Positions 18,915 through 27,059 of a DNA stretch of 64,000 nt are shown one piece after another. Each line of letters opens with the position of its first letter. Position 1 is the stretch's first letter. Both the position numbers and the translations under genes were made by a program. Source of the stretch: Pandoraea vervacti. Its GTDB lineage: Bacteria > Pseudomonadota > Gammaproteobacteria > Burkholderiales > Burkholderiaceae. The stretch covers positions 2,790,001-2,854,000 of the forward strand of contig NZ_CP010897.2 of the NCBI RefSeq assembly GCF_000934605.2. Direction: 5' to 3'. The notes below the pieces were generated by a model. The model saw only the letters and a program-made list of their open reading frames with translations, did not search any database and was not told the DNA's origin.

Positions 18915-21338
18915 TCAGATTGCGCGCCAGCCAGCGCTTTCCTCCCTGATGAAGTGCCGGTGCTTCGAGACGGCGTCGACGAAATCGTCGAGCGTCTGTG
19001 CGTCCGGCGTCGTACCGAAACATATGCCCGGGTCCTCCTCATCCGGGGTGATCCCGGCGGCGTCGAGCAGTTGCCGCCCTTGACCAAGGGCAAGCAGCGT
19101 CTTGCAATGGCGGAACTGATTGCGAACGAATTCCAACGCATATCCGTTGCAGCACAACCTGTCCACCGCCGGGTCTCCGGAGGGAATCACGACGGCATCG
19201 AACAGGAAACCGGGCTGGCTGTCGAGGGCGGCATCCGCGTCGATCGCGCTCCCATCGGACGCCGGGCAGATGCCGATGTGCTCGCCCACGAGCCGCACGT
19301 CGGCGTGCTGCGCGCCAAGCGCCTGCGCCACCGCCCTGACGACGTCGACATCCGCGCCCTCAGTCACCAATATGGCGATCTTACGCCCGGCGATTCCCAC
19401 CTCTCCCGGACGCGCTTCCATCGCAAGCGCCGGCGAACGGTCGACCTCGGGCGCCGCGGGCGCGTCCGCGGCCGGCGGCATGGGGTCCGGCAAAGGCATT
19501 CCGAGACCCTTCGCGATGGCCGCCGCCATCGGCTCCGACACGTTGCGAAGCATCGACAGCATGCGTCGTCGGATGCCCGGCACGGTGACATGACTCAGTT
19601 CGAAGCGGTAGGCCTGCACGATATGCCGCTGGCCCGCGGGCGACTGGCTTTCATAGAAGAGCGTCGCCTGCTGGAAGTGCTCTGCAAACTTCGCCGGTTT
19701 GCCGCGCATCTCGACACCGCCCTCCGGCACGGGTTCCGGGAACGGGACATATCCAGTCGAACCCGCCTGAAACGGGCATCCGCCGCCCATCGAGTTCGGG
19801 TCGTAGGCAACGCGCCCGCGATGAATCGTTTGACGGTGCATGCCATCGCGCTGATGATTCTGTACCGGCACGATGGGGCCGTTGATCGGCAACTCATGGA
19901 AGTTCGGGCCACCCAGGCGACTGATTTGCGTGTCGAAGTACGAGTGGATGCGCCCGGCGAGCAACGGATCGTTGGTGAAGTCCACGCCCGGCACGACGTT
20001 GGCCACGCAAAACGCTACCTGTTCCGTTTCGGCGAAGAAGTTGTCCGGGTTCCGATCGAGCACCATCCGCCCGATGGGTGTAATCGGAATCAGTTCCTCC
20101 GGCACGATCTTCGTGGCGTCGAGGACATCGAAGCTGAACGTGTCTGCCTGCGCCTCCGTAAAGATCTGCACGCCCAGTTCCCACTCCGGAAAGTGACCGT
20201 TTTCGATCGACTCCCAGAGATCGCGGCGATGAAAGTCGGGATCCGCACCCGAAATCTTCACGGCCTCGTCCCAGACCAGCGAATGCGTGCCGGAGCGCGG
20301 TGTCCAGTGGAACTTGACCAGTTTCGATACCCCGCCTGCATTCACGAAACGATAGGTATGTACGCCAAACCCCTGCATCGTACGGAAGCTGCGAGGAATG
20401 GCGCGATCCGACATGAGCCACATCATCATGTGCGTGGATTCGGGCGAGAGCGAGATGAAATCGTAGAACGTGTCGTGCGCCGACGCGGCCTGCGGCATCG
20501 CATGATTCGGCTCCGGTTTCACGGCGTGAACCAGATCGGGAAACTTCATGGCGTCCTGAATGAAGAACACCGGCATGTTGTTGCCGACGAGATCCCAGTT
20601 GCCCTGATCGGTGTAGAACTTGACGGCGAACCCTCGCACGTCGCGTGCCGTGTCCTTGGAGCCGCGCTCGCCCGCGACGGTCGAGAACCGCACGAATACC
20701 GGCGTGCGCTTCCCGGCTTCGGCAAACGGCGCCGCACAGGTGAGTTCGGTGAGCGCGTCGTACGACTCAAAGTAGCCGTGCGCGGCAGAGCCTCGGGCGT
20801 GAACGACGCGCTCGGGGATCCGCTCGTGGTCGAAATGCGTGATCTTCTCGCGCAATACGAAGTCCTTGAGCAGTGCAGGACCGCGCAGCCCGCCGACGAG
20901 CGAATTCTGGTTGTCGGCGACGGGCACTCCCTGATTCGTCGTGAGCGGCGTACCTTCCGCGTCGGCCCGCACGCGCGAGAGCTCGCCCGTGACGTTATTC
21001 ACGCCGGGCTTCGCGGCCCCACCGGTCTTGGGCGTGGCGTGCCGCTCGCCCAGCGTGCTGGCGCGCGCCATGGGCGACGGGGACTTCGACGTGTCGCCTG
21101 TCTGGGGTAAGGCTGCACCCGGCCCGTATTCCGCTTGCTTCTCCCTGTTGTACGGCATGCCGTCGACGGTTTGGCACACTTCCCTCGATCGCGTGACGCC
21201 CGGATCGCGAATCGTTGCGTCCGGCGCCGAGGCCGGACCGCCGTCCGACTGACGAAACCCGCTCTCGGCGGCGAATGCAGGCGTATCGCTGTCTGCGAAA
21301 GAAGGGGCGCCGGACTGCGGCGTTTTACGACGGGTCAT
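18915..21338 (-). CDS. katE: KatE, large-subunit catalase (HPII type)
   Basis: This monofunctional haem catalase disproportionates hydrogen peroxide. At 807 aa it is a clade-2 large-subunit enzyme with an extended N terminus (about 130 residues, low complexity), the catalase core and a C-terminal flavodoxin/DJ-1-like domain (about 651-807, starting GRKIAILVTEGADVD). Catalytic His180 lies in VVHARGSAAHGYFE, the distal Asn in LVGNNMPVFFIQD and the haem-ligand tyrosine at about 467 in RIHSYFDTQISRLGGPNF. The ATG at 21338 follows AGGGAGATATCC. Neighbours (DUF4142, SDRs, DUF2795) form a stress set like those found beside glgE/treS in Pseudomonas. Confidence 0.95.
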   Translation of the reverse strand: MTRRKTPQSGAPSFADSDTPAFAAESGFRQSDGGPASAPDATIRDPGVTRSREVCQTVDGMPYNREKQAEYGPGAALPQTGDTSKSPSPMARASTLGERHATPKTGGAAKPGVNNVTGELSRVRADAEGTPLTTNQGVPVADNQNSLVGGLRGPALLKDFVLREKITHFDHERIPERVVHARGSAAHGYFESYDALTELTCAAPFAEAGKRTPVFVRFSTVAGERGSKDTARDVRGFAVKFYTDQGNWDLVGNNMPVFFIQDAMKFPDLVHAVKPEPNHAMPQAASAHDTFYDFISLSPESTHMMMWLMSDRAIPRSFRTMQGFGVHTYRFVNAGGVSKLVKFHWTPRSGTHSLVWDEAVKISGADPDFHRRDLWESIENGHFPEWELGVQIFTEAQADTFSFDVLDATKIVPEELIPITPIGRMVLDRNPDNFFAETEQVAFCVANVVPGVDFTNDPLLAGRIHSYFDTQISRLGGPNFHELPINGPIVPVQNHQRDGMHRQTIHRGRVAYDPNSMGGGCPFQAGSTGYVPFPEPVPEGGVEMRGKPAKFAEHFQQATLFYESQSPAGQRHIVQAYRFELSHVTVPGIRRRMLSMLRNVSEPMAAAIAKGLGMPLPDPMPPAADAPAAPEVDRSPALAMEARPGEVGIAGRKIAILVTEGADVDVVRAVAQALGAQHADVRLVGEHIGICPASDGSAIDADAALDSQPGFLFDAVVIPSGDPAVDRLCCNGYALEFVRNQFRHCKTLLALGQGRQLLDAAGITPDEEDPGICFGTTPDAQTLDDFVDAVSKHRHFIREESAGWRAI

Positions 21339-21362
21339 GGATATCTCCCTGGCATATGCGCG

Positions 21363-22016
21363 TCATTTCGTGTTGGCGACCGACGTGGCGAGCTTGCGCG
21401 CCATCGTCAGGTGCTGCTGCAAGGTCGGCAGCGTGGTGCGGGCGAACGCCTTAATTTCGGAATCCTGTCCGGCGCTCGCCTCACGTTCGAACAGCCGGAC
21501 GGCCTGCTCGTGCGCTGCGGGTCCCGCTGCCGCGACATAGGCCACGTCGAAGTCATGGCCCTGCCTGGCCGTGAGCGTCTGCAACTCCGGGTTGACCTCC
21601 GCGGCGGCAGGAACGCGAATCCCCTTGCGCGCGGCGATCTGCTGCAACTGGTTGCCTGCCTTGGTGTGGTCGGCGACCATCTGGCGGGCAAAGTTCTTCA
21701 CGTCGGTATTGGCCGAGCGCTCCAGCGCCAGTTGACTGGCCTGCACTTCGAGCGTTCCGGCGCGTCCCGCGGCGTCGACGAACGACGCATCGTCCCCCCC
21801 GGGCGGATGCGTCATGCGATCCGTGTCGCGCGGCTTGCCGGGATCGACCATGTCGGCCCCGCCAGGCGTCGGTTCATGGGGCGTGAGCGGATTCTGCGCC
21901 ACCGCCATGATCGGGGTGGCCAGCGCCAGCTCGGCCAGCAAGCCGCAGAAGCGTCGAATGAACCGTCGAACGAAGCGGCGATGACTGTGATGTTTGCTGC
22001 GATGCGTGAGTTTCAT
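21363..22016 (-). CDS. DUF4142 secreted protein
   Basis: The protein has 217 residues with a very basic N terminus followed by a hydrophobic stretch (LLAELALATPIMAVAQN), a likely signal peptide or anchor. From about residue 80 it matches DUF4142, a ferritin-like four-helix family often found near catalases and stress proteins: FVDAAGRAGTLEVQASQLAL, then FARQMVADHTKAGNQLQQIA. The start at 22016 has GAGGAG 7 nt upstream; a longer start at 22046 lacks one. It lies between katE (24 bp) and an SDR (43 bp) on the same strand. Biochemical role unknown; likely periplasmic. Confidence 0.85.
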   Translation of the reverse strand: MKLTHRSKHHSHRRFVRRFIRRFCGLLAELALATPIMAVAQNPLTPHEPTPGGADMVDPGKPRDTDRMTHPPGGDDASFVDAAGRAGTLEVQASQLALERSANTDVKNFARQMVADHTKAGNQLQQIAARKGIRVPAAAEVNPELQTLTARQGHDFDVAYVAAAGPAAHEQAVRLFEREASAGQDSEIKAFARTTLPTLQQHLTMARKLATSVANTK

Positions 22017-22059
22017 GACGAATCTCCTCGAAGTCATGGGTCGCAACCCGCAGGGAAAC

Positions 22060-22926
22060 CTAGCCGCCGACCGCCGAGCCGCCGTTCGGGTGCAGCGTCT
22101 GCCCGGTCATGTAACTGCCGTCGCGGCAGGACAAGAGGACGTAGCACGCGGCCAGTTCATCCGGTTGCCCGGGGCGCTTGAGCGGCGTATTCGCACCGAA
22201 CTTGGCCACCTGATCGGCGCTGAAGGTCGAAGGAATGAGCGGTGTCCAGATCGGTCCGGGCGCTACCGCGTTCACGTAGATGCCCTTCTCGGCAAGATTG
22301 GCCGCCAACGCCCGCGTGAACGAGACGATCGCGCCCTTGCTGGCGGAGTAGTCGAGCAACACCGGGTTGCCGTGATAGGCCGTCACCGACGCGGTGTTGA
22401 CGATGCGTGCGCCCGGTTTCATGTGCACCAGCGCAGCCTGCGTCATGAAGAACATGCCGAAGACATTGGTCTGAAACGTCCGAAGCAATTGCGCCTCCGA
22501 AATCTCGGTGAGGTCTTCGCACACATGTTGCTCGCCCGCGTTGTTGACCAGCACGTCCAGATGACCGAAGGCCTTGACGGTCTTCTCCACGGCATTGCGC
22601 GCGGCCTCGCGGTTACTGATGTCCGCCTCGAGGGTCAGGCATTTGCGACCGGTCTTTTCGATCAGCTCGCGCGTAGTGGCGGCATCTTCCGATTCCTTGA
22701 GGTAGACGATGGCGACGTCCGCCCCCTCTTTCGCGAACGCTACGGCCACCGCGCGACCGATGCCGCTGTCGCCCCCGGTGACGATGGCGGCCTTGTCGAT
22801 CAGCTTCCCGCTGCCGACATACTCCTTGGCGGAGTCTTGCGGCTTCGGATCCATCTCGGCTTCCACGCCGGGCTGGTGCTTCTGCGTTTGCGGCGGCGGG
22901 GTTTGGGGTTGTTGGTTGGTCGTCAT
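22060..22926 (-). CDS. SDR-family oxidoreductase (YghA/general stress type)
   Basis: This 288-aa short-chain dehydrogenase has a proline/glutamine-rich N-terminal tail (about 45 residues) typical of the YghA/Gsp39-like group. It shows the NAD(P)-binding motif TGGDSGIGRAVA, NNAGEQ, the catalytic Ser/Tyr/Lys set with YSASKGA, and the C-terminal LNPNGGSAV-like ending (LHPNGGSAVGG). AAGGAG precedes the ATG at 22926, which overlaps the stop of the 191-aa gene by ATGA. Substrate unknown. These SDRs are usually part of stationary-phase or desiccation clusters. Confidence 0.9.
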   Translation of the reverse strand: MTTNQQPQTPPPQTQKHQPGVEAEMDPKPQDSAKEYVGSGKLIDKAAIVTGGDSGIGRAVAVAFAKEGADVAIVYLKESEDAATTRELIEKTGRKCLTLEADISNREAARNAVEKTVKAFGHLDVLVNNAGEQHVCEDLTEISEAQLLRTFQTNVFGMFFMTQAALVHMKPGARIVNTASVTAYHGNPVLLDYSASKGAIVSFTRALAANLAEKGIYVNAVAPGPIWTPLIPSTFSADQVAKFGANTPLKRPGQPDELAACYVLLSCRDGSYMTGQTLHPNGGSAVGG

Positions 22927-23498
22927 AGATCGGGCTCCTTTGCGGTTGGAGAGCGCGAGGGTTGCGCAGGTGCAAGCGGCGAAAAGTCGCGCCACTCGCC
23001 GTCCTCCCACACGCCCTCGGTGTGTTGAATGTCGTTCGCACCGGCGTTGCGAAGCACGGTCATCGCCGATTCCGGCGTTTGTGACGTGACACGGGCGGCG
23101 ACGATGACTCCCGCGTCGCGGGCGTCGTAGGTCTGCGCTTTCGCACGGCGGCTGCGCATGCGCGACAGTGCTCCGGCGAGCGCACCGCCGTAGCCACCCA
23201 CGAATGCAGCGATGATCGGGATAGGCCACCACGGCATGCCGAATCGATAGATCGTCACGCCGATGGCGCCACCCACGATCAGGCCCGCTACGAGTCCAAG
23301 AATGGCGCCGAAGCCCCCGGGGCGGGCGCCGGGGTCGGCGTGCATGTCGCCGCCGATGGGAAAGCGGGCGTGCTGGCCGGCCGGGTTGAGAAAGAAGACC
23401 GACACGTCATCGGTCCCGAAGCGCCGGGCGTAGAGTCGGCGGGCCGCATCGCCCGCCTGCTCGAAGGTGTCGAATCGGCCTACCACGATCGTTGCCAT
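22923..23498 (-). CDS. Glycine-rich membrane protein, 191 aa
   Basis: The N-terminal 50 residues (MATIVVGRFDTFEQAGDAA) look like a small ferredoxin-fold domain of the kind found in stress proteins. The middle (about 60-105) has two hydrophobic, glycine-rich helices (GAILGLVAGLIVGGAIGVTI and a second containing AAFVGGYGGALAG), and the C-terminal part is a second compact domain ending in a charged tail. It resembles proteins often annotated as glycine zipper or hypothetical membrane proteins in beta-proteobacterial stress clusters. The start has GGAGGCA upstream. It overlaps the SDR start by 4 nt. Confidence 0.75.
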   Translation of the reverse strand: MATIVVGRFDTFEQAGDAARRLYARRFGTDDVSVFFLNPAGQHARFPIGGDMHADPGARPGGFGAILGLVAGLIVGGAIGVTIYRFGMPWWPIPIIAAFVGGYGGALAGALSRMRSRRAKAQTYDARDAGVIVAARVTSQTPESAMTVLRNAGANDIQHTEGVWEDGEWRDFSPLAPAQPSRSPTAKEPDL

Positions 23499-23531
23499 GC
23501 CGTGCCTCCTGGATCGTGTCGACGCGATACA

Positions 23532-23828
23532 TCACATCAGCCTGCCGAGTTCCTTCGATACGGACGCCGGCGACTTGTACTCGATGTCGGGAATGTGCTG
23601 GAGCGTGTCGAGCACCTTTCGATCGGCATGCTGGTCGCGTGCGCAAGCGAGCAGCTCCGCCTTGCTGCACGGATAGTCCATGCCCTTGAGCGCCTTTTGA
23701 ACGTCAACCGGGCTTGGCGGCTGTTGATGTCCGGTCTGGTGACCGCCCTTGTCGTGCGTGGCCTTGTCGCCCTCGTGCGCGCGCGATCGGCTGAGTTCGT
23801 GACCGGTATGTTGCTGGCGATGCGTCAT
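23532..23828 (-). CDS. DUF2795 small protein
   Basis: The first 40 of 98 residues are histidine/charge-rich and probably disordered. Residues about 41-98 match DUF2795: VDVQKALKGMDYPCSKAELL, then LDTLQHIPDIEYKSPASVS. Members are small helical proteins, common next to stress genes; function unknown. It lies 33 bp upstream of the 191-aa gene on the same strand and about 30 bp from a 9-bp repeat tract on its other side. Confidence 0.82.
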   Translation of the reverse strand: MTHRQQHTGHELSRSRAHEGDKATHDKGGHQTGHQQPPSPVDVQKALKGMDYPCSKAELLACARDQHADRKVLDTLQHIPDIEYKSPASVSKELGRLM

Positions 23829-23859
23829 GATCTGGCTCCAATCAAAGTCTTGCGGGGTT

Positions 23860-23931
23860 GATGGGACTGATGGGACTGATGGGACTCATGGGACTCATGG
23901 GACTCATGGGACTCATGGGACTCATGGGATT
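23860..23931. repeat. Eight-copy 9-bp tandem repeat, intergenic
   Basis: Three GATGGGACT units are followed by four CATGGGACT and one CATGGGATT, perfect period 9 over 72 bp. It lies between the SDR gene (ends 23950) and the DUF2795 gene (starts 23828), inside the presumed reverse-strand operon. Near-identical copies point to recent slippage and likely length variation between strains. Confidence 0.95.
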
Positions 23932-23949
23932 CAGGGAAATGGCGTGACG

Positions 23950-24981
23950 CTAATGTGCCGCGTGTTTGCGCATGCGAGTGAGCGCGGTGCACGCGAGCAC
24001 CGCAGCGCCTACGGCCAGTGCGCCGCTCAGGCGGGGCCGCTTGGCCATCGTGGTGTACGGACAGCTTCGAAAGACGACGCCGTCCATGCCTTCTCGCTCC
24101 TGCAGGTCGCGGCCCGGTTCATGCAGCGCGTTTTCGTCGCGCGGTCTTGGCGGCTTGTCGGTTCGCTGCGTACGCGAGAAGAGGTTCGATGCCATCCGGT
24201 CGAACAGGCCCGGCATGTGATAAGCACTCGACGACATCAGCTTGGCGGCAGCGCCCACGAACAGATCGCGGTGCGGGTGTGAAGCGGCATGCAGAATCGC
24301 GTCTGCTGCCAGCGCCGGGTCGTAGATCGGAGGTGGCAGCTTTGGCTCTACGTCGAGATAGTTCTTCGCGTGCTTGACGAACATCGTGTCGAGCGCGGCA
24401 GGCTTGATGAGGGTGACGCTGACCGGCGCCTGTACGGCTTCCAGTTCGAGCCGTAGCGAATCGGTGAATCCCTTCACGGCGTGCTTCGACGCGGCGTACG
24501 CGCTTTGCAGGGGAATCGGCGCGTCCGAAGCTTCACTGCCCATGTTGATGATGGCGCCGCCCACACCGTCCTGTTTACCGCGCAGGTACTCCGCTGCCAC
24601 GAGCGAGCCGTGCACCACGCCCCAGTAGTTCGTATCGAAGAGCTTGCGCTGGTCGTCGAGCGGAACGTCGGACGCCGCGCCGAAGATCGAGACACCCGCG
24701 TTGTTCACCCACGTATCGAATCCACTGAACGCTTCGATGGCCTTCACGGCCACATTGCGCATTTGCTCGGCGTCGCACACGTCCGCCTTGACCGCAATGG
24801 CTTGCCCGCCCTGCTCGCGGATCTCCTCGCACAACTGCTCCAGGGCAACTTCGTTACGCGCGACGAGCACGAGTTTGGCGCCGCGACGGGCGGCTTTGCG
24901 GGCCGTGATCAGCCCGACGCCACTCGTTGCGCCCGTAATGACGATGGCTTGTTCGGCGAGCGGTTTCAATGTGTAGCTCAT
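23950..24981 (-). CDS. SDR-family oxidoreductase with C-terminal membrane tail
   Basis: A 343-aa classical SDR: TGATSGVGLITARKAARRG (nucleotide binding), NNAGVSIFG, and YAASKHAVKG (catalytic Tyr/Lys). After the catalytic domain (about 260 residues) a charged linker leads to a final hydrophobic segment (LSGALAVGAAVLACTAL), which could anchor it to the membrane. The start at 24981 overlaps the stop of the 86-aa gene by ATGA. Substrate unknown. This long SDR type is common in stress clusters that also carry DUF2795 and catalase genes. Confidence 0.88.
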   Translation of the reverse strand: MSYTLKPLAEQAIVITGATSGVGLITARKAARRGAKLVLVARNEVALEQLCEEIREQGGQAIAVKADVCDAEQMRNVAVKAIEAFSGFDTWVNNAGVSIFGAASDVPLDDQRKLFDTNYWGVVHGSLVAAEYLRGKQDGVGGAIINMGSEASDAPIPLQSAYAASKHAVKGFTDSLRLELEAVQAPVSVTLIKPAALDTMFVKHAKNYLDVEPKLPPPIYDPALAADAILHAASHPHRDLFVGAAAKLMSSSAYHMPGLFDRMASNLFSRTQRTDKPPRPRDENALHEPGRDLQEREGMDGVVFRSCPYTTMAKRPRLSGALAVGAAVLACTALTRMRKHAAH

Positions 24982-25238
24982 TCGGGAGACTCCTGACTGA
25001 CGTGCTGATGGGCGTACTGCTCGATGTGCGGTAAAGCGGCCGATGAACCACTGAGGCGGTGAACGCCGCCCACATCGCATTGCAGCGGCATGACGTGCCG
25101 CTCGCCATCCGTTTCGTCAGGGACGATGAATGGACGTTGCCACGGTGAATATGGCGGCGAGTGGGGAAACCAGGCGTGTGGCGGAACGACCACGGCCGGC
25201 GCGCACCGGCGTTGAACGATGGGTAGGGCGACATTCAT
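24978..25238 (-). CDS. Unknown small protein, 86 aa, first gene of the stress operon
   Basis: I do not recognise it. The protein is proline- and histidine-rich in its first half (VVVPPHAWFPHSPPYSPWQR) and polar after that (HIEQYAHQHVSQESPE at the end). It has no signal peptide or membrane helix. GGAGGT 4 nt before the ATG is the best ribosome-binding site in the cluster, and its stop overlaps the next SDR start by ATGA, both good signs of a real gene. A sigma-54-like element lies 60 bp upstream. Confidence 0.65.
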   Translation of the reverse strand: MNVALPIVQRRCAPAVVVPPHAWFPHSPPYSPWQRPFIVPDETDGERHVMPLQCDVGGVHRLSGSSAALPHIEQYAHQHVSQESPE

Positions 25239-25297
25239 ACGTACCTCCGGAATGCGGCTGGCGACGGCAGGTATTGCCCTCGCCTCCCTGCAAGCGA

Positions 25298-25313
25298 TGC
25301 AAGTCGCGTTCCA
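25298..25313 (-). promoter_or_regulatory. Putative sigma-54 promoter of the katE/SDR stress cluster
   Basis: On the reverse strand TGGAACGCGACTTGCA matches TGGCACG-N4-TTGCA with one mismatch (C to A at position 4) and exact GG/GC spacing. The expected start of transcription is near 25286, about 48 nt before the ATG of the 86-aa gene. Confidence 0.65.
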
Positions 25314-25648
25314 TGTCGTTCGCACGCCGGCCCACTGCGGCGCGTGCCGCGTAACGCCCTGAGCACAGGGCCTGCGAGCGGGCATTGCGCGAATCGACGA
25401 CCGGCGCACCGCGTCATCGCGCCGGCCGCTGGCCGGACTTTTGTCCAACGTTTTGTAAGAAAGGTCGGCAAACACAAGCGGCGGCGCAAGCCAATGCGCC
25501 CTGCATCACCGGCTCGATAGGTTCGGCCGAACAGAAGAATGCCGCTGTCGAGAAGCGTTGCACGTCGTGAAATGGGACCGCAGCGATGTGGCCGCAACGC
25601 GATCGCCGGCGCGCAGGAACACCGTGAGCATGAGCGCGTCCTGCCGCT

Positions 25649-25664
25649 TGGCACGCCATTTGCA
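25649..25664 (+). promoter_or_regulatory. Sigma-54 promoter of the GT4/UXS operon (perfect consensus)
   Basis: TGGCACGCCATTTGCA is a full match to TGGCACG-N4-TTGCA. The expected start of transcription is near 25676, 46 nt before the ATG at 25722. This is the clearest of the seven similar elements in the window. Confidence 0.85.
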
Positions 25665-25721
25665 CCACACACATAACGGCGCCGATACCTGACGCTCCCT
25701 GCCCAGCCGGAGTCACCCGTC

Positions 25722-27059
25722 ATGCAAAAAATAGCTTTGATCAGCGAGCACGCTTCGCCGCTGGCCGCCATCGGTGGGACCGACGCCGGCGGCCAGAACA
25801 TCTATGTCGCCAATGTGGCCCGCCAACTCGTCTCGCGCGGCTACCGGGTCGACGTCTTCACCCGACGCGACAGTCCGCTGCTGCCGGATGTCGTGCCCGT
25901 GGGCCGCAATATTCGCGTGATCCACGTGCCAGCGGGCCCCCCGTGCGAGATTCCGAAGGAGCAGTTGTTGCCGCATATGACCGAATTTGCCGCGTTCATG
26001 GTGCGGTACTGCGCACAGGCATCGCCGCGCTACGACATCCTGCACGCGAATTTCTTCATGTCCGGTCAGGTGGGGCTGCGTGTGCGGCAGGTGCTGGAGA
26101 TTCCGCTGGTCGTCACCTTTCACGCGCTCGGGCATGTGAGACGCCAGTGTCAGGGCGCGTCCGACACGTTCCCCGAGGAGCGTATCCAGATCGAGAGCGC
26201 GCTCGCGCGCACGGCGGACGCCATCATCGCCGAATGCCCGCAGGACGAAATCGATCTCGTCACGCTCTACGATGCCGATCCACATCGCATCGAGATCGTG
26301 CCGTGCGGCTTCGACGCGCAGGAGTTTCATCCGGTCACCCGCACCCACGCCCGTGCGGCCCTCGGGTGGGACGAAGACGAGTTTTCCGTCCTGCAACTCG
26401 GACGACTCGTGCCGCGCAAGGGCATCGACAACGTCATCCACGCGTTGCGACTGCTACTTGACGACACGACCAGTGAGCGCAGCGTGACGTTGCATATCGT
26501 CGGCGGCCCGGATTACGAGGCGGACGTGACGCGTTGTGAAGAGCTCGCTCGCCTGTCTCGTCTGGCCGAAGACGCGGGCGTTGCCGCGCACGTCGACTTC
26601 GTTGGACGCCGCGACCGCGATGCATTGCGCGACTTCTACAGTGCCGCCGACGTGTTCGTCACCACACCCTGGTATGAGCCGTTCGGCATTACGCCGGTGG
26701 AAGCCATGGCGTGCGCCACGCCGGTCATTGGGAGCAATGTGGGCGGGATCCGCACGACAGTCGTCGACGGCGAGACGGGTTTTCTCGTTCCCGCCCGGCA
26801 GCCCGAGGCGCTGGCCGAGCGTCTGGCGCAATTGCGCGACGACCGCTGTCTGGCGCATCGGCTGGGACTGGCCGGCGCCCGACGCGCCAATCGATATTTC
26901 ACCTGGAGCGGCGTCGCAGACCAGCTATGCGCGGTCTATTCGCGACTCGCGAGCGCACAACGCAGCAAGGCGACCGTCGTGCCGCTGCCCCCCGTGCGTA
27001 CCCTCACCGTCAAACCGGCGGCGCCGGTCGCCGCCCCGCTCAAGGAGAGCATCCGATGA
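25722..27059 (+). CDS. GT4-family glycosyltransferase
   Basis: A 445-aa GT-B retaining glycosyltransferase. The N-terminal domain has a glycine-rich GGTDAGGQNIYVANVAR loop as in MshA and sucrose-phosphate synthase relatives, then HANFFMSGQ and FHALG. The C-terminal domain shows QLGRLVPRKGIDNVI and the donor-binding E-x7-E block EPFGITPVEAMA. It uses a nucleotide sugar in the cytoplasm; the acceptor is unknown. The next gene overlaps by ATGA and makes UDP-xylose-type donors, so a linked donor and transferase is plausible. It is driven by a perfect sigma-54 element. Confidence 0.9.
   Translation: MQKIALISEHASPLAAIGGTDAGGQNIYVANVARQLVSRGYRVDVFTRRDSPLLPDVVPVGRNIRVIHVPAGPPCEIPKEQLLPHMTEFAAFMVRYCAQASPRYDILHANFFMSGQVGLRVRQVLEIPLVVTFHALGHVRRQCQGASDTFPEERIQIESALARTADAIIAECPQDEIDLVTLYDADPHRIEIVPCGFDAQEFHPVTRTHARAALGWDEDEFSVLQLGRLVPRKGIDNVIHALRLLLDDTTSERSVTLHIVGGPDYEADVTRCEELARLSRLAEDAGVAAHVDFVGRRDRDALRDFYSAADVFVTTPWYEPFGITPVEAMACATPVIGSNVGGIRTTVVDGETGFLVPARQPEALAERLAQLRDDRCLAHRLGLAGARRANRYFTWSGVADQLCAVYSRLASAQRSKATVVPLPPVRTLTVKPAAPVAAPLKESIR

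Larger units (their letters stand above)
25239..25721. promoter_or_regulatory. Divergent regulatory region between the stress cluster and the GT4 operon
   Basis: This 483-bp stretch has no convincing gene. It carries one sigma-54-like element on each strand (25298-25313 reverse, 25649-25664 forward) facing away from each other. Between them are dyads that could bind an activator: GCCCTG-AGCA-CAGGGC (25356-25371), the perfect palindrome GTTCGGCCGAAC (25521-25532), and GCGTTGC/GCAACGC (25555-25561 and 25594-25600). Which of these, if any, is an enhancer site cannot be decided by eye. Confidence 0.55.

Noticed and set aside
23860..23931. CRISPR array
   Set aside because: The 9-bp units are directly adjacent with no unique spacers and no cas genes nearby; it is a simple tandem repeat.
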